Origin: Butyrivibrio sp.
Lineage (GTDB): Bacteria; Bacillota; Clostridia; Lachnospirales; Lachnospiraceae
Direction: 5' to 3'
Assembly: GCF_017635265.1 (NCBI RefSeq)
Contig: NZ_JAGBLU010000125.1
Span: 1-50,740, forward strand
Length of the DNA stretch: 50,740 nt
The notes under the pieces are model-generated. The model worked only from the letters and a program-made list of their open reading frames with translations. It did not search any database and was not told the origin of the DNA. A program made the position numbers and the translations under genes. This document shows, piece by piece, positions 42,447 to 50,482 of this stretch (the first letter of the stretch is position 1; each line of letters starts with the position of its first letter).

Positions 42447-44503
42447 TAAGCATTATCGTCCCTGTTTATAATGCTTCTTTATATATAGAAGAAACAATTG
42501 ACAGTGTAATCGAGCAGACTTTTACCAATTGGGAACTTATACTGGTTGATGATTGTTCGACTGATAACAGCTACGAGGTTATAAGCAGGAAAATTGCTAA
42601 TTTTGATGATGAGAAGAAAAGTCAGAATCAGCGGATTGTTCTTCTGAAAAACGAGGCTAATTCCGGGGCGGCTAAAACACGTAACAATGGAATTGATGCT
42701 GCTACAGGACGTTTTATAGCATTTCTGGATGCAGATGATATATGGCATCCGGATAAATTGCAGAATGAAATACTGTTCATGCAAAAGCATAAAGCCGCTT
42801 TTGTTTTCTCTGGTTATGAATTTGGTGATGAAAATGCGCATCCGACCGGTAAAGTTGTTCACGTGCCAAAGAAGCTGGATTACAATGCCGCCCTGTCACG
42901 GACTGTGATCTTTACTTCCACAGTTTTGATTGATACAGACATAATTGATAAAGAACTGTGCCATATGCCTGAGATTGGGAGTGAGGACACGGCAACCTGG
43001 TGGAATATTCTGGGAACCGGTGTTGTGGCTTATGGACTTGATCAGGCTCTTGTAACATATAGAAGACCGGCGAAGTCTCTTTCGTCCAATAAGAATACCG
43101 CGGTAAAAAGGATATGGAATCTATACAGAAATCATGTAGGACTCACACCTGTATCTGCCTCGATATATTTATTCTTATGGGCATTCAGGGCGACGTATAG
43201 AAGGATTGTAACTGACACTATTCACAATCATATCGAGTCTGCCAGGAGATTTACGGTAGTCCAGCTGTCCACATTGGGGCTTATCATAAATACGGCTATA
43301 TATGCATATACATGGTTTGACAGCTATTATCCTGCAATAAGTGCGATCAGAATCAGCCAGGATGGATATGTATTTGGCGCAGGTCTAAAACTGTATTTCA
43401 AAGGCCATATCCTTATATTATTTATCTACTTTGTGCTTTTATTGTTTTGTTCAAAGCAGGTGGGGGCTACCAAAACAGGGTATTTCAAACCTTCCAATAT
43501 TTTTGTTTCTGAAGCTGCAGCTATCATCATAACTAATGTCATTACATACTTTCAGCTGTCGCTGATGAGGAACTGGCTGTTGCCTGTAAGACCTATATTG
43601 AATACGGCGGTTCTGCAGTTTCTGGCTGCTCTGATATGGGCTTTTTTGGCGGATGCTATTTACAGAAGAGTGTTTCCGCCAAGTGAGACACTGATTATCA
43701 GTGAAGGAGACCTACAAAGTCTTTGGGAAAAGTTTGGCTCCAGAAAAGACAGGTTTAATATCCTGAAAACAATGAACCTTTCTTCCGGAATCGAGCAGGT
43801 AAAAAAAGAGTGCCTTCGGTGGTACGGAAGTATAGTGGTTGGAGAGATGGATCTGGCTTTGAGAAACGAACTTGTAGATTTTTGTTACAGACACTATATC
43901 AGGGTATATATACTTCCGGATATTCAGGATATTATTCTTCAGGCATCGGATCAAATGAATCTGTTTGATGCACCGATGCTTGAAATCAAGGAATATAATG
44001 TTCGCTGGGACACGAGATGTATAGTGAGAACCATGGACGTTCTGATGTCAGGCTTTTTAATGGTTTTGGCAATTCCACTATGGATCAGCAGATTCATCAT
44101 TAACAAAGATACAGAAATGGGAACGGTCATAAAAACGCCCAGCATTGGAAAAAATGAGAGAGTCTTTGAACAGTATTCTTTTGGTGGTAAGGCGGATAAT
44201 GGCTTAAGCCGCGCTAATAAAAAATTTCCGGTATTGTTCAATGTATTTACCGGCACGATGTCTGTCTTTGGCCCAAAATCTGTAACTGTCAATGATGCAG
44301 AAATAGCCAGAAAGCAAAATCCCAAGTATTCATATCGATTCAGGGTAAAGCCTGGCATAATAAGCTATGCTGATGTGTATAGTACAGACAAGACAACGGA
44401 GGATGAAAAACTCAGGATGGATATATTCTATATACAGAATTATTCCATTTCACTTAATATGAAATTGCTGCTGATGTATATAAAGAAGGTAATGACGGTG
44501 TGA
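42422..44503 (+). CDS. GT2 fused to a degenerate phosphoglycosyl-transferase domain
   Basis: 693 residues. Residues 1-235 are a GT2 domain ('[42 protein letters not shown]', '[13 protein letters not shown]'). Membrane helices span about 275-410, a Rossmann-like part follows near 480, and from about 535 there is a bacterial sugar transferase-like domain. The last has a membrane helix ('[20 protein letters not shown]') and a C-terminal '[17 protein letters not shown]'. The motif normally reading DELPQ...GDMSxVGPRP reads [22 protein letters not shown], so the catalytic Asp-Glu pair is lost. GGAGAT is 7 bases before the ATG. The GT2 part looks active; the transferase part probably is not. Last gene of the EPS locus. 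Confidence 0.78.
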   Translation: [693 protein letters not shown]

Positions 44504-44538
44504 CTTTTGATTAGTTTTATGCTTGTGTATTACTATGA

Positions 44539-44589
44539 TAAAACCGTATTCCTTTATGATAAATATCCTAAAGGAAGGTTTTACTTTTT
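44539..44589 (+). terminator. Terminator of the EPS locus
   Basis: Long hairpin: TAAAACC / GGTTTTA outer stem, TTCCTTTA / TAAAGGAA inner stem, 12-nt loop, then CTTTTTC. Confidence 0.8.
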
Positions 44590-44884
44590 CTGCTGCTGCA
44601 GTACTCCTCCCTTCACAATACAAGCGATTATGACAATGGAATAAATCATAACGATATGAGTGCTGTGGCAGTTGAAAAGGGTATTATTGCTGTAAAAGTA
44701 TGTGTCAGATCAACGATTATGATATTCACAAAATGCTATGAAAGCGGTAATATTGACGGATTCAAAGGTGGGTTTCTTAGCGGGACTCACCTTTTTTGTT
44801 GTCTATGATTAGTAAAATATTACTTAAAATCTTGTGGAATAAGATGTACAATGTTAGAATATGATTGAAAGTGAGGTGTTTGAA
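44590..44884. other. Spacer with a second terminator before the toxin-antitoxin pair
   Basis: No gene is supported here. A second hairpin with T6 tail (AGGTGGGT / ACTCACCT, about 44,764-44,797) precedes the antitoxin gene. A 50-codon frame at 44,656-44,808 runs through this terminator and has no RBS. The region is probably residual DNA between the EPS operon and the accessory segment. Confidence 0.5.
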
Positions 44885-45148
44885 ATGGCAGTAATAAGTC
44901 CGGTTTCAGATCTTAGGAATTATAATACAGTACTTGAAAAAGTTGAATATGGTTCTCCTGTATATCTTACTGTGAACGGGCGCGGTAAGTATACCATAAG
45001 AGATATAGAAGAAGATGAAGAAATAGAGAAGACCAAAGCTATGCTCAGGCTCATGTGTGAGCTTAATAAGGGACGACGTTCCGGAGAGGAAGAGGGATAT
45101 GTCTCTGCAGCTGATGTCAGGGCACACTTCCGCAACAGACAGAAATGA
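44885..45148 (+). CDS. Antitoxin of the Phd/YefM type
   Basis: 87-residue DNA-binding antitoxin. N-terminal 'MAVISPVSDLRNYNTVLEKVEYGSPVYLTVNGRGKYTIRDIEE' is the Phd/YefM fold that binds the operator; the charged C-terminal part should wrap the toxin. ATG 44,885 has GAGGTG 7 bases upstream, so the upstream in-frame ATG 44,861 is not used. Overlaps the toxin gene by 4 bases, and such pairs autoregulate. Confidence 0.87.
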   Translation: MAVISPVSDLRNYNTVLEKVEYGSPVYLTVNGRGKYTIRDIEEDEEIEKTKAMLRLMCELNKGRRSGEEEGYVSAADVRAHFRNRQK

Positions 45149-45465
45149 TGACTTATGATATAGACTATTCACCTGAAGCCATCAGAGACATGGATATGAT
45201 TTTTGATGATGTTTTTATGGTGTCACGTGACCTTGATGTTACACACAGATATCTTGATGATCTGCAGGATAAGATTGAATCTATGATAAATCATCCCAAG
45301 ACAGGTACGCCTCTTTACTATGAGGAGCTGTTTACCGGGTACTATTCTGTAAGGTTTAAGGAGTATCTGGCATTTTATCGGCTTGACGGAAACATGATGT
45401 ATGTTGATAGAGTCCTTCAGAGAAAACGTGACTATATGGCTGTTCTTTTTGGCCATGATAGGTAA
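45145..45465 (+). CDS. RelE/ParE-family toxin
   Basis: 106-residue toxin: 'YDIDYSPEAIRDMDMIFDDVF', 'DKIESMINHPKTGTPLYYEELFTGYYSVRFKEYLAFYRLDGNMMYVDRVLQRKRDYMAVLF'. The central RFKEYLAFYR and last DRVLQRKRDY strand are the RelE/ParE core, with the Arg and Tyr residues of RelE-like mRNA interferases. Start overlaps the antitoxin stop (ATGATGA); ATG 45,148 is an alternative. Whether it cleaves mRNA or blocks gyrase cannot be told. Confidence 0.87.
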   Translation: MMTYDIDYSPEAIRDMDMIFDDVFMVSRDLDVTHRYLDDLQDKIESMINHPKTGTPLYYEELFTGYYSVRFKEYLAFYRLDGNMMYVDRVLQRKRDYMAVLFGHDR

Positions 45466-45549
45466 GGATGAGGAATAGAAGAGTCAAGAAAAAGTGTATA
45501 ATGAAAACAGAAGCGGATACCTGTGATAATTGCTGTAAGGAGACTTGTT

Positions 45550-45735
45550 ATGTGTAAAATTATTGACGTCAAGGTTGGAAATGGACAAGTTAAAGTTGCT
45601 GATATAAAAACTAAATACCTTGCTAACATAGCTGCTTCAGCAAAAGAGTGTCCTTTAATAGATAAGATAGTTTGGAAGTATCAAGAAGATTTCCCGAAAG
45701 CACGGAAAAGCAGGAGAATAATGTATAGTTCCTAA
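45550..45735 (+). pseudogene. Truncated start of a nucleotidyltransferase-domain protein
   Basis: A good RBS (AAGGAGA) and ATG 45,550 begin a frame reading MCKIIDVKVGNGQVKVADI then 'KTKYLANIAASAKECPLIDKIV'. This looks like the N-terminus of small MNT-type nucleotidyltransferases, which go on with LFGSS...DxD. Here, right after DKIV (about 45,672), the sequence changes to WKYQEDFPKARKSRR and ends. The catalytic GS-DxD part is gone. Probably a deletion remnant. Confidence 0.55.
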
Positions 45736-45738
45736 GGA

Positions 45739-46074
45739 GTGATTTACTTATTCCCAGTAGAATTGTTTTTTTATGCTAACTTCATAATGATTTCAGTAAA
45801 GAGTCTGGTGCCAATATGGCCTGGGCTCTTTTTTCATGGATATTATTACTATAAGTGTATTTATGAGTGTCGTTCTCCGCCGGAAGTAGCATTATATGCT
45901 ACTACGCTGTGGTATATAGTTCGATTATTTTTTGACGGATTTAAGAGCAAGGCTGATTATGCAGCATATAAAGAAGCAGTGGAGGAACCTCTTGCAAGGT
46001 TTAAATTTAATACAGCTATGATTGCTGATTTTAAAGAAAATCTAATGCCAGAAATATCAAGTCTTATTGGTTAA
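45739..46074 (+). CDS. Hypothetical protein, likely fragment
   Basis: 111 codons. The first 45 residues are Phe/Tyr-rich and lie over a hairpin-like region (about 45,799-45,836, AGAG...CTCTTTTTT), so they are doubtful. The last 65, 'PPEVALYATTLWYIVRLFFDGFKSKADYAAYKEAVEEPLARFKFNTAMIADF', read like the end of a real soluble or phage-type protein. No RBS at the ATG. I do not recognise the family; a C-terminal remnant is the best guess. Confidence 0.4.
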   Translation: MIYLFPVELFFYANFIMISVKSLVPIWPGLFFHGYYYYKCIYECRSPPEVALYATTLWYIVRLFFDGFKSKADYAAYKEAVEEPLARFKFNTAMIADFKENLMPEISSLIG

Positions 46075-46095
46075 GGCATATATAGGGGGAAGCGT

Positions 46096-46325
46096 ATGAA
46101 AGAATTAACCAAAGAAGATATATTAGAACTACTTAAAAAAAATAAAAAATACAAATTTCATAGTATTGTTCTGTTGATATTTATAGCTACTTTTTTGTTA
46201 CAACGCTTTTAATGTTTTTCTTAAAACCTGAAACACCGTATTATTCACTTGTTATAAGATTGATAATTTGGGCATTGGGAGTATTTTTTTCTTGGAGATT
46301 TCCAAAAGAAACAAGTAAGGTGTGA
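46096..46325 (+). pseudogene. Small membrane protein, frameshifted in a T6 run
   Basis: Strong RBS (AGGGGGA) and ATG 46,096 give MKELTKEDILELLKKNKKYKF, a first helix, then stop after 38 codons. One extra T in the T6 run at 46,191-46,196 would continue the helix and add 'VTTLLMFFLKPETPYYSLVIRLIIWALGVFFSWRFPKETSKV', a sensible second helix and basic end, to the stop at 46,323-46,325. Function unknown. Confidence 0.6.
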
Positions 46326-46371
46326 AGATAAGCTGGGAAATATTAGCGGAATCAAAAATTTAAAGCCACAT

Positions 46372-46887
46372 ATGGAGGCCATCAGTACAGTAGATAGTAC
46401 ATTTGATTTTATCGAGTATCATTATTGGTTTAGAAATTATGTATTTGATTGCTATCTTGAGGAAAAAGATAATATAAAGCTCAGTATACTTCATGAAGTT
46501 ATGATGAAAAATAAGAAAGGAATGCCATATTCTATTCATCATCAAGAGTCCTTTCTGAAATTATTAAAGGAACTAGCACAATCAGATAACGCAGAAAATA
46601 ACACTGTTAAGAAATTGAAGACTAAAATTCTCACAGGAGAACGAGAGACAAAAAAAGGAACTATACCTTTTATTCATGATCGCTATCTTTTCACAAAGAT
46701 CATCATGGTAGCGATTTATTTACTTGCAGCGACTATATCTGGGACAAGCATATCATTTAATGCTGGAAGCGATAATAAAATTATAATCAGCAGTTACAAT
46801 ATCAATGCCGCACTTTCCAATCTGTTATTCTATGTACCATTGATAATTCACAATTTGAAAATCAAAGAAGTATCACTGTATTTGTAA
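46372..46887 (+). CDS. Hypothetical membrane protein
   Basis: 171 codons from ATG 46,372, which lacks an RBS. The open frame continues upstream with coding-like 'EDKLGNISGIKNLKPH', so the true start may be before 46,372 or lost. Residues 1-110 are soluble and charged; two helices follow near 112-130 and 148-162. Not recognised. It may have belonged to one gene together with the piece just upstream or downstream, since the three frames abut. Confidence 0.5.
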   Translation: MEAISTVDSTFDFIEYHYWFRNYVFDCYLEEKDNIKLSILHEVMMKNKKGMPYSIHHQESFLKLLKELAQSDNAENNTVKKLKTKILTGERETKKGTIPFIHDRYLFTKIIMVAIYLLAATISGTSISFNAGSDNKIIISSYNINAALSNLLFYVPLIIHNLKIKEVSLYL

Positions 46888-47234
46888 GTGCTAAAATACC
46901 CAGCTCAGATTATTACCCTAATCATTATGACAGCAAGTATGTCCTTGAGTACGAAAAAGATACAGACACACTGCACTTTGAATACTATCCAAGGTCAAGC
47001 AGCACTAACTGCACAAAAGCAGATTTTTCAGGCGATATTTTCTTTGAAATCAGGGATATGATCCTTAAAGGTCAGGTTACTCCATATGAATTCCCAACTG
47101 ATTCAAATGGAAAGAGAGTTGCTTCAAAAGAAAAACTTCCATACTACATATATTTTCACGATGTCGGCATAAACACACCGGATAATATCGATGAGATTGT
47201 TCAAAGATTAGAAGAATTAAGAGAAAGCGCATGA
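46842..47234 (+). pseudogene. Start-less coding fragment of about 130 codons
   Basis: A frame open from 46,779 to a TGA at 47,232-47,234 gives a well-formed soluble sequence, e.g. 'VSAKIPSSDYYPNHYDSKY', 'LHFEYYPRSSSTNCTKADF', 'VGINTPDNIDEIVQRLEEL'. It has no usable start codon before an internal ATG near 47,061. Codon choice and composition look coding. It overlaps the end of the preceding gene in another frame. C-terminal remnant of an unrecognised protein. Confidence 0.5.
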
Positions 47235-47305
47235 TTGACGAAATAAAGAATAATCGCTCATAGTTTATGAGAATGCTCTAATAATGCAGATTAAACAACG
47301 TTGAC

Positions 47306-47333
47306 AGGTTACTCTCTTTGAGTAGCCTTTTTT
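47306..47333 (+). terminator. Terminator after the degraded segment
   Basis: Stem AGGTTACTC / GAGTAGCCT (one G-U pair) with a short loop and T6 tail. Confidence 0.8.
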
Positions 47334-47463
47334 CTATTCACGCTAACCTTTTTCCCACCAAGTGATCCTGTTAGATAGTAGACTTTCAAGTTCTATTGCA
47401 AATATAGAATTAAAATAGCACAGAGGTTCTAGGAAATAAGCCAATCACTTTTTATATGTGTAG

Positions 47464-47668
47464 TAAACCATAAATCCAGAAGTGCCCATACCTTTGGATA
47501 GAGCGATTTAGTATGAGCAATAGAGACAGTTAATATAAAATAAAAGCCATGTTTTCTGTTTTGAATAATCATGAAAGAAAACAAGGCGCATTATTTTATA
47601 TTTACTGTGTCTTTGCGAATACTCCGAGATCTATCCGAAGGTATGGGCACTTCTGGATTTATGGTTTA
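47464..47668. repeat. 205-nt palindromic element
   Basis: Ends TAAACCATAAATCCAGAAG and its complement pair without mismatch for about 31 bp, through GTGCCCATACCTT. After one mismatch the pairing continues with GGATAGA. A weaker middle (GACAG-TAATATAAAATAA) leads to an apical stem GTTTTCT / AGAAAAC. Weaker complementarity extends outward to about 47,449 and 47,684. No gene lies inside. It is not related by eye to the palindrome at 24.5 kb. MITE-like. Confidence 0.8.
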
Positions 47669-47687
47669 TTACAATTATAAAGATTAC

Positions 47688-48035
47688 TCATAATGCAGCT
47701 CCTTGGAGATTTCCCATAGCATCGATATAGACACTTCTGTCGTCAATATACAGATCACAGGTGATCTTCCTGCTGTTGTTTCCATATAGCTCTACTATCT
47801 CAGGCAGATTGTCATTGACCGCATCAAAAGACAGACCGTGGTCCTCACACCATCTTGTGGCATCCATCAGCGCCTGCCCCGCACGGCAGGTCCAGAGGAT
47901 GAGCTTATTCCCGGCAGCTTTTTCTTTAATCAGATATTCTATTAGTGTCTTATTGGGTGCACCCAGATCCGGCCATTTGCTATAGCAAAGCGTTCCATCA
48001 AAGTCCACCGCAATGATCTTATAATCTGTTTCCAT
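47688..48035 (-). CDS. Small HAD-type hydrolase
   Basis: 115-residue protein with HAD motif I as VDFDGTLC (D12, D14 region), motif II-like 'LILWTCRAG', and motif IV as 'DLYIDDRSVY'. It lacks a cap domain and is shorter than most HADs, as in the small phage/firmicute-type HAD group. RBS AGGAAA precedes the ATG by 4-5 bases. The promoter region carries three LexA-type boxes, so DNA damage may induce it. The 3' end abuts the 205-nt palindrome. Substrate unknown; a nucleotide phosphatase would fit SOS control but is a guess. Confidence 0.82.
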   Translation of the reverse strand: METDYKIIAVDFDGTLCYSKWPDLGAPNKTLIEYLIKEKAAGNKLILWTCRAGQALMDATRWCEDHGLSFDAVNDNLPEIVELYGNNSRKITCDLYIDDRSVYIDAMGNLQGAAL

Positions 48036-48057
48036 AGTATTTCCTCATAACAAATAT

Positions 48058-48131
48058 CGAATATATGTTCCGAACAACTGTTTGCGTATTATATATAATA
48101 CACTTGTCGAACAAATGTTTCAATCGAACAG
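48058..48131 (-). promoter_or_regulatory. HAD-gene promoter with three LexA (SOS) boxes
   Basis: Against the Bacillus consensus CGAACRNRYGTTYC: box at 48,108-48,121 (CGAACAAATGTTTC) matches 14 of 14, 48,058-48,071 matches 13, 48,071-48,084 matches 12. On the minus strand TTGAAA-17-TATTAT forms a promoter whose spacer contains the perfect box. The -10 lies in a perfect 16-bp palindrome GTATTATATATAATAC (48,086-48,101). Confidence 0.78.
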
Positions 48132-48415
48132 ATTATAAAATTTTTGTGATGAAAGCCTGAAATATCATTTGGATATAGGGAAAGGTGATTATTTAATAAT
48201 GCTGTAAAGTGCATGACTAATTAGGGTGTTTATACATTTTTAACAAAAGATATAAACGCAATATGGTATATTGGGTTTAAGAATCAATGAGCCAAAATCA
48301 CGTAAATGCATATTGGAATTGGCATCATGCCATTTTACCTGCTGATATTCGCGGTACTTAATATAAGTATGCTTGAAAGAACTTACGTGGTTTTGAAGAA
48401 TGAGAAGTGGCGGAT
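48132..48415. other. Intergenic region with no identified gene
   Basis: Between the SOS-box cluster and the acyltransferase gene. AT-rich, with only very short frames. A possible RBS GGAAAGGTGAT at about 48,178 is followed by no long frame. It presumably holds the acyltransferase promoter, which I could not place with confidence. Confidence 0.4.
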
Positions 48416-49495
48416 ATGAGAAAACATTACCTCGACAATATAAGGTGGATCACGGTAGTAATTGTAGTTGTTTACCATGTTATCTATATGTATAATGCGG
48501 AAGGCATCCCGGGTGTTGTGGGAAATATTACAGGACTTGAGGTGCAGTATTATGACGTTTTCCAATATCTGACGCATCCGTGGTTTATGTTCCTTCTGTT
48601 TATGGTATCGGGTATCAGCTCCAGATATTATCTTTCTAATCATTCGGATAAGGAGTTTTTAAGAAGCAGGACTACCAAGCTGCTTGTTCCCTCAACGATA
48701 GGTCTTTTTGCCTTTCAGTTTATTCAGGGATACTTCAATACCAGATCGACAGATGCCATGAATATGATGAAGACAGTGCCCACGTCGGTCGCATTTCTTA
48801 TCATGGTATTAAGCGGCATAGGAGTTCTGTGGTACATACAACTGCTCTGGGTATTCTCAATTGTACTGATTGCGATACGAAAGATTGAAAGAGACAGGCT
48901 CTGGAAACTGGGATCGCGAACAAATATCATAGCAATCATTCTGTTCTCTATTCCGGTATTTGGAGCAGCGCAGATTCTTAATACACCTATCATCTGTGTT
49001 TACAGATTCGGTTATCATGGGATGGCTTTTTGGCTGGGATACTTTGTCTTTTCCCATGATGAGGTAATTGAAATCATAAAGAAGTGGTGCCTGCCTTTTA
49101 TAATAGCTGCGGTTGTTTTGGGGATTGCATTTTCGGTTCGCTACTTTGGGGAAAACTACGCAGATGTACCTGTGAACAGGTATCCGTTATATACGTTCTT
49201 TGGATATTTTGCTTCTATTGCATTTCTTTCGGTAGGGGCAAGGTTCCTTGATTTTACCAATGCATTCACATCGTGGATGAGCAGACACAGCTGGGGACTA
49301 TATATCTTTCACTATCTCGGAATATCAATCATTGCTGTGGAAGTAGGCGCGCGGCATATTCTTCCGCCAGCACTGGTTTATGTATTAAGCTTAGTTTCTG
49401 CATTTGTCGTTGCATTTATACTATTTGAGCTGATATCTAAGATTCCATTCTTCAGATGGGCAGTTCTTGGAATCAAAAAGAATAGAACAAAATAG
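48416..49495 (+). CDS. Acyltransferase-3 family membrane protein
   Basis: Ten-helix membrane acyltransferase (OafA/YrhL-like), 359 residues. N-terminal 'RKHYLDNIRWITVVIVVVYHVIYMYN' has the catalytic-type His in the first helix (VVYHV), 'PWFMFLLFMVSGISSRYYL' follows with the Arg region, and 'SWGLYIFHYLGISI' near the end is typical. ATG 48,416 or GTG 48,407 could start it; SD is weak in both cases. It may O-acylate a surface glycan. Unlike the fragment at 38.4 kb it looks complete. Confidence 0.85.
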   Translation: MRKHYLDNIRWITVVIVVVYHVIYMYNAEGIPGVVGNITGLEVQYYDVFQYLTHPWFMFLLFMVSGISSRYYLSNHSDKEFLRSRTTKLLVPSTIGLFAFQFIQGYFNTRSTDAMNMMKTVPTSVAFLIMVLSGIGVLWYIQLLWVFSIVLIAIRKIERDRLWKLGSRTNIIAIILFSIPVFGAAQILNTPIICVYRFGYHGMAFWLGYFVFSHDEVIEIIKKWCLPFIIAAVVLGIAFSVRYFGENYADVPVNRYPLYTFFGYFASIAFLSVGARFLDFTNAFTSWMSRHSWGLYIFHYLGISIIAVEVGARHILPPALVYVLSLVSAFVVAFILFELISKIPFFRWAVLGIKKNRTK

Positions 49496-49564
49496 AACAG
49501 GAGAGAAGGAGCCACATTCTGGAGCAATAAGACACAAATAAATTAGGAAGGAAGGATTCACTCT

Positions 49565-50356
49565 ATGCAGAATAAAAAGATACTTAAGGTCATGACATGC
49601 GTATTGATGGTAGCTTTAATAATGTGCGGCTGCGGATCGAATTCTGAGAAACGCGAGGTGATAGGCGTTATAGGTGCGATGGATGAGGAAGTTTCCAGCC
49701 TACAAGAGCAATTGACAGATAAGATAGTTACCACAATTGCAGGGATGGACTTTTACGAAGGCAAACTTGAAGGAAAAAATGTGATCATTGTTAAGTGCGG
49801 AGTCGGAAAAGTGAATGCCGGAATCTGCGCACAACTTCTTATACAAAACTTTGACGTAGATAAAGTAATCAATACCGGCGTCGCAGGCTCTTTGGATGCT
49901 GATATAGATATAGGCGATATTGTCGTATCATCAGAGGCAGTGCAGCATGATTTTGATTTAACTCCATTAGGGTATGCCCCGGGTGAAACGGAAGTGGATG
50001 GTATTGTAGCCTTTCCGGCAGATGAATCAATGGTAAAAGATGCAGTGAATGCAGTAAAAGAGGCTGCGCCCGAGATAAATGTCTTTGAAGGGCGAATATG
50101 CACCGGAGATCAGTTTATAGCTTCAAAAGAGAAGAAAGAATATATTATTTCTACTTTTGGAGGACTATGCTGCGAGATGGAAGGCGGGGCTATAGCGCAG
50201 GCATGTTATCTGAATAATACGCCTTTTGTCATCATCAGAGCTATTTCAGACAAGGCAGATGATTCGGAGGAAATGTCCTACGAACAGTTCGAGGAAGAGG
50301 CCGCTATCCATTGTGCCGCTGTTACAAAGTATATGATTTTACATGAAAGTGACTGA
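49565..50356 (+). CDS. Exported MTA/SAH nucleosidase lipoprotein
   Basis: 5'-methylthioadenosine/S-adenosylhomocysteine nucleosidase fold with a lipoprotein signal, 263 residues. The N-terminus (MQNKKILK, hydrophobic core, C21 or C23 in a lipobox-like IMCGC) precedes the enzyme, which begins 'REVIGVIGAMDEEVSSL' with the catalytic Glu. 'NTGVAGSLD', 'CCEMEGGAIAQACYLNNTPFVIIRAISDKAD' (the ribose-binding Met-Glu and the catalytic Asp of SDKAD) are present. All key residues are kept, so it should be active, but outside the membrane. Normal MtnN is cytoplasmic, 230 residues. RBS AGGAAGG. Followed by cstA. Confidence 0.87.
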   Translation: MQNKKILKVMTCVLMVALIMCGCGSNSEKREVIGVIGAMDEEVSSLQEQLTDKIVTTIAGMDFYEGKLEGKNVIIVKCGVGKVNAGICAQLLIQNFDVDKVINTGVAGSLDADIDIGDIVVSSEAVQHDFDLTPLGYAPGETEVDGIVAFPADESMVKDAVNAVKEAAPEINVFEGRICTGDQFIASKEKKEYIISTFGGLCCEMEGGAIAQACYLNNTPFVIIRAISDKADDSEEMSYEQFEEEAAIHCAAVTKYMILHESD

Positions 50357-50482
50357 TATTTTTTTCTACTGCAGTAGCACGAGGCACGGTTTTTGAGCGT
50401 ACATTTATCACGACCAATAATAATTTACTTATTCCAGACTATGCTACACGATGTAGCAAAGGATATGAGTACGGAGGTGAAA

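Noticed and set aside
42422-44503. Second functional priming enzyme
   Set aside because: The DELPQ-type catalytic pair is missing in its C-terminal domain, so it is called degenerate.
44656-44808. 50-codon frame between the EPS terminator and the antitoxin gene
   Set aside because: No RBS, and its end runs through a clear terminator hairpin.
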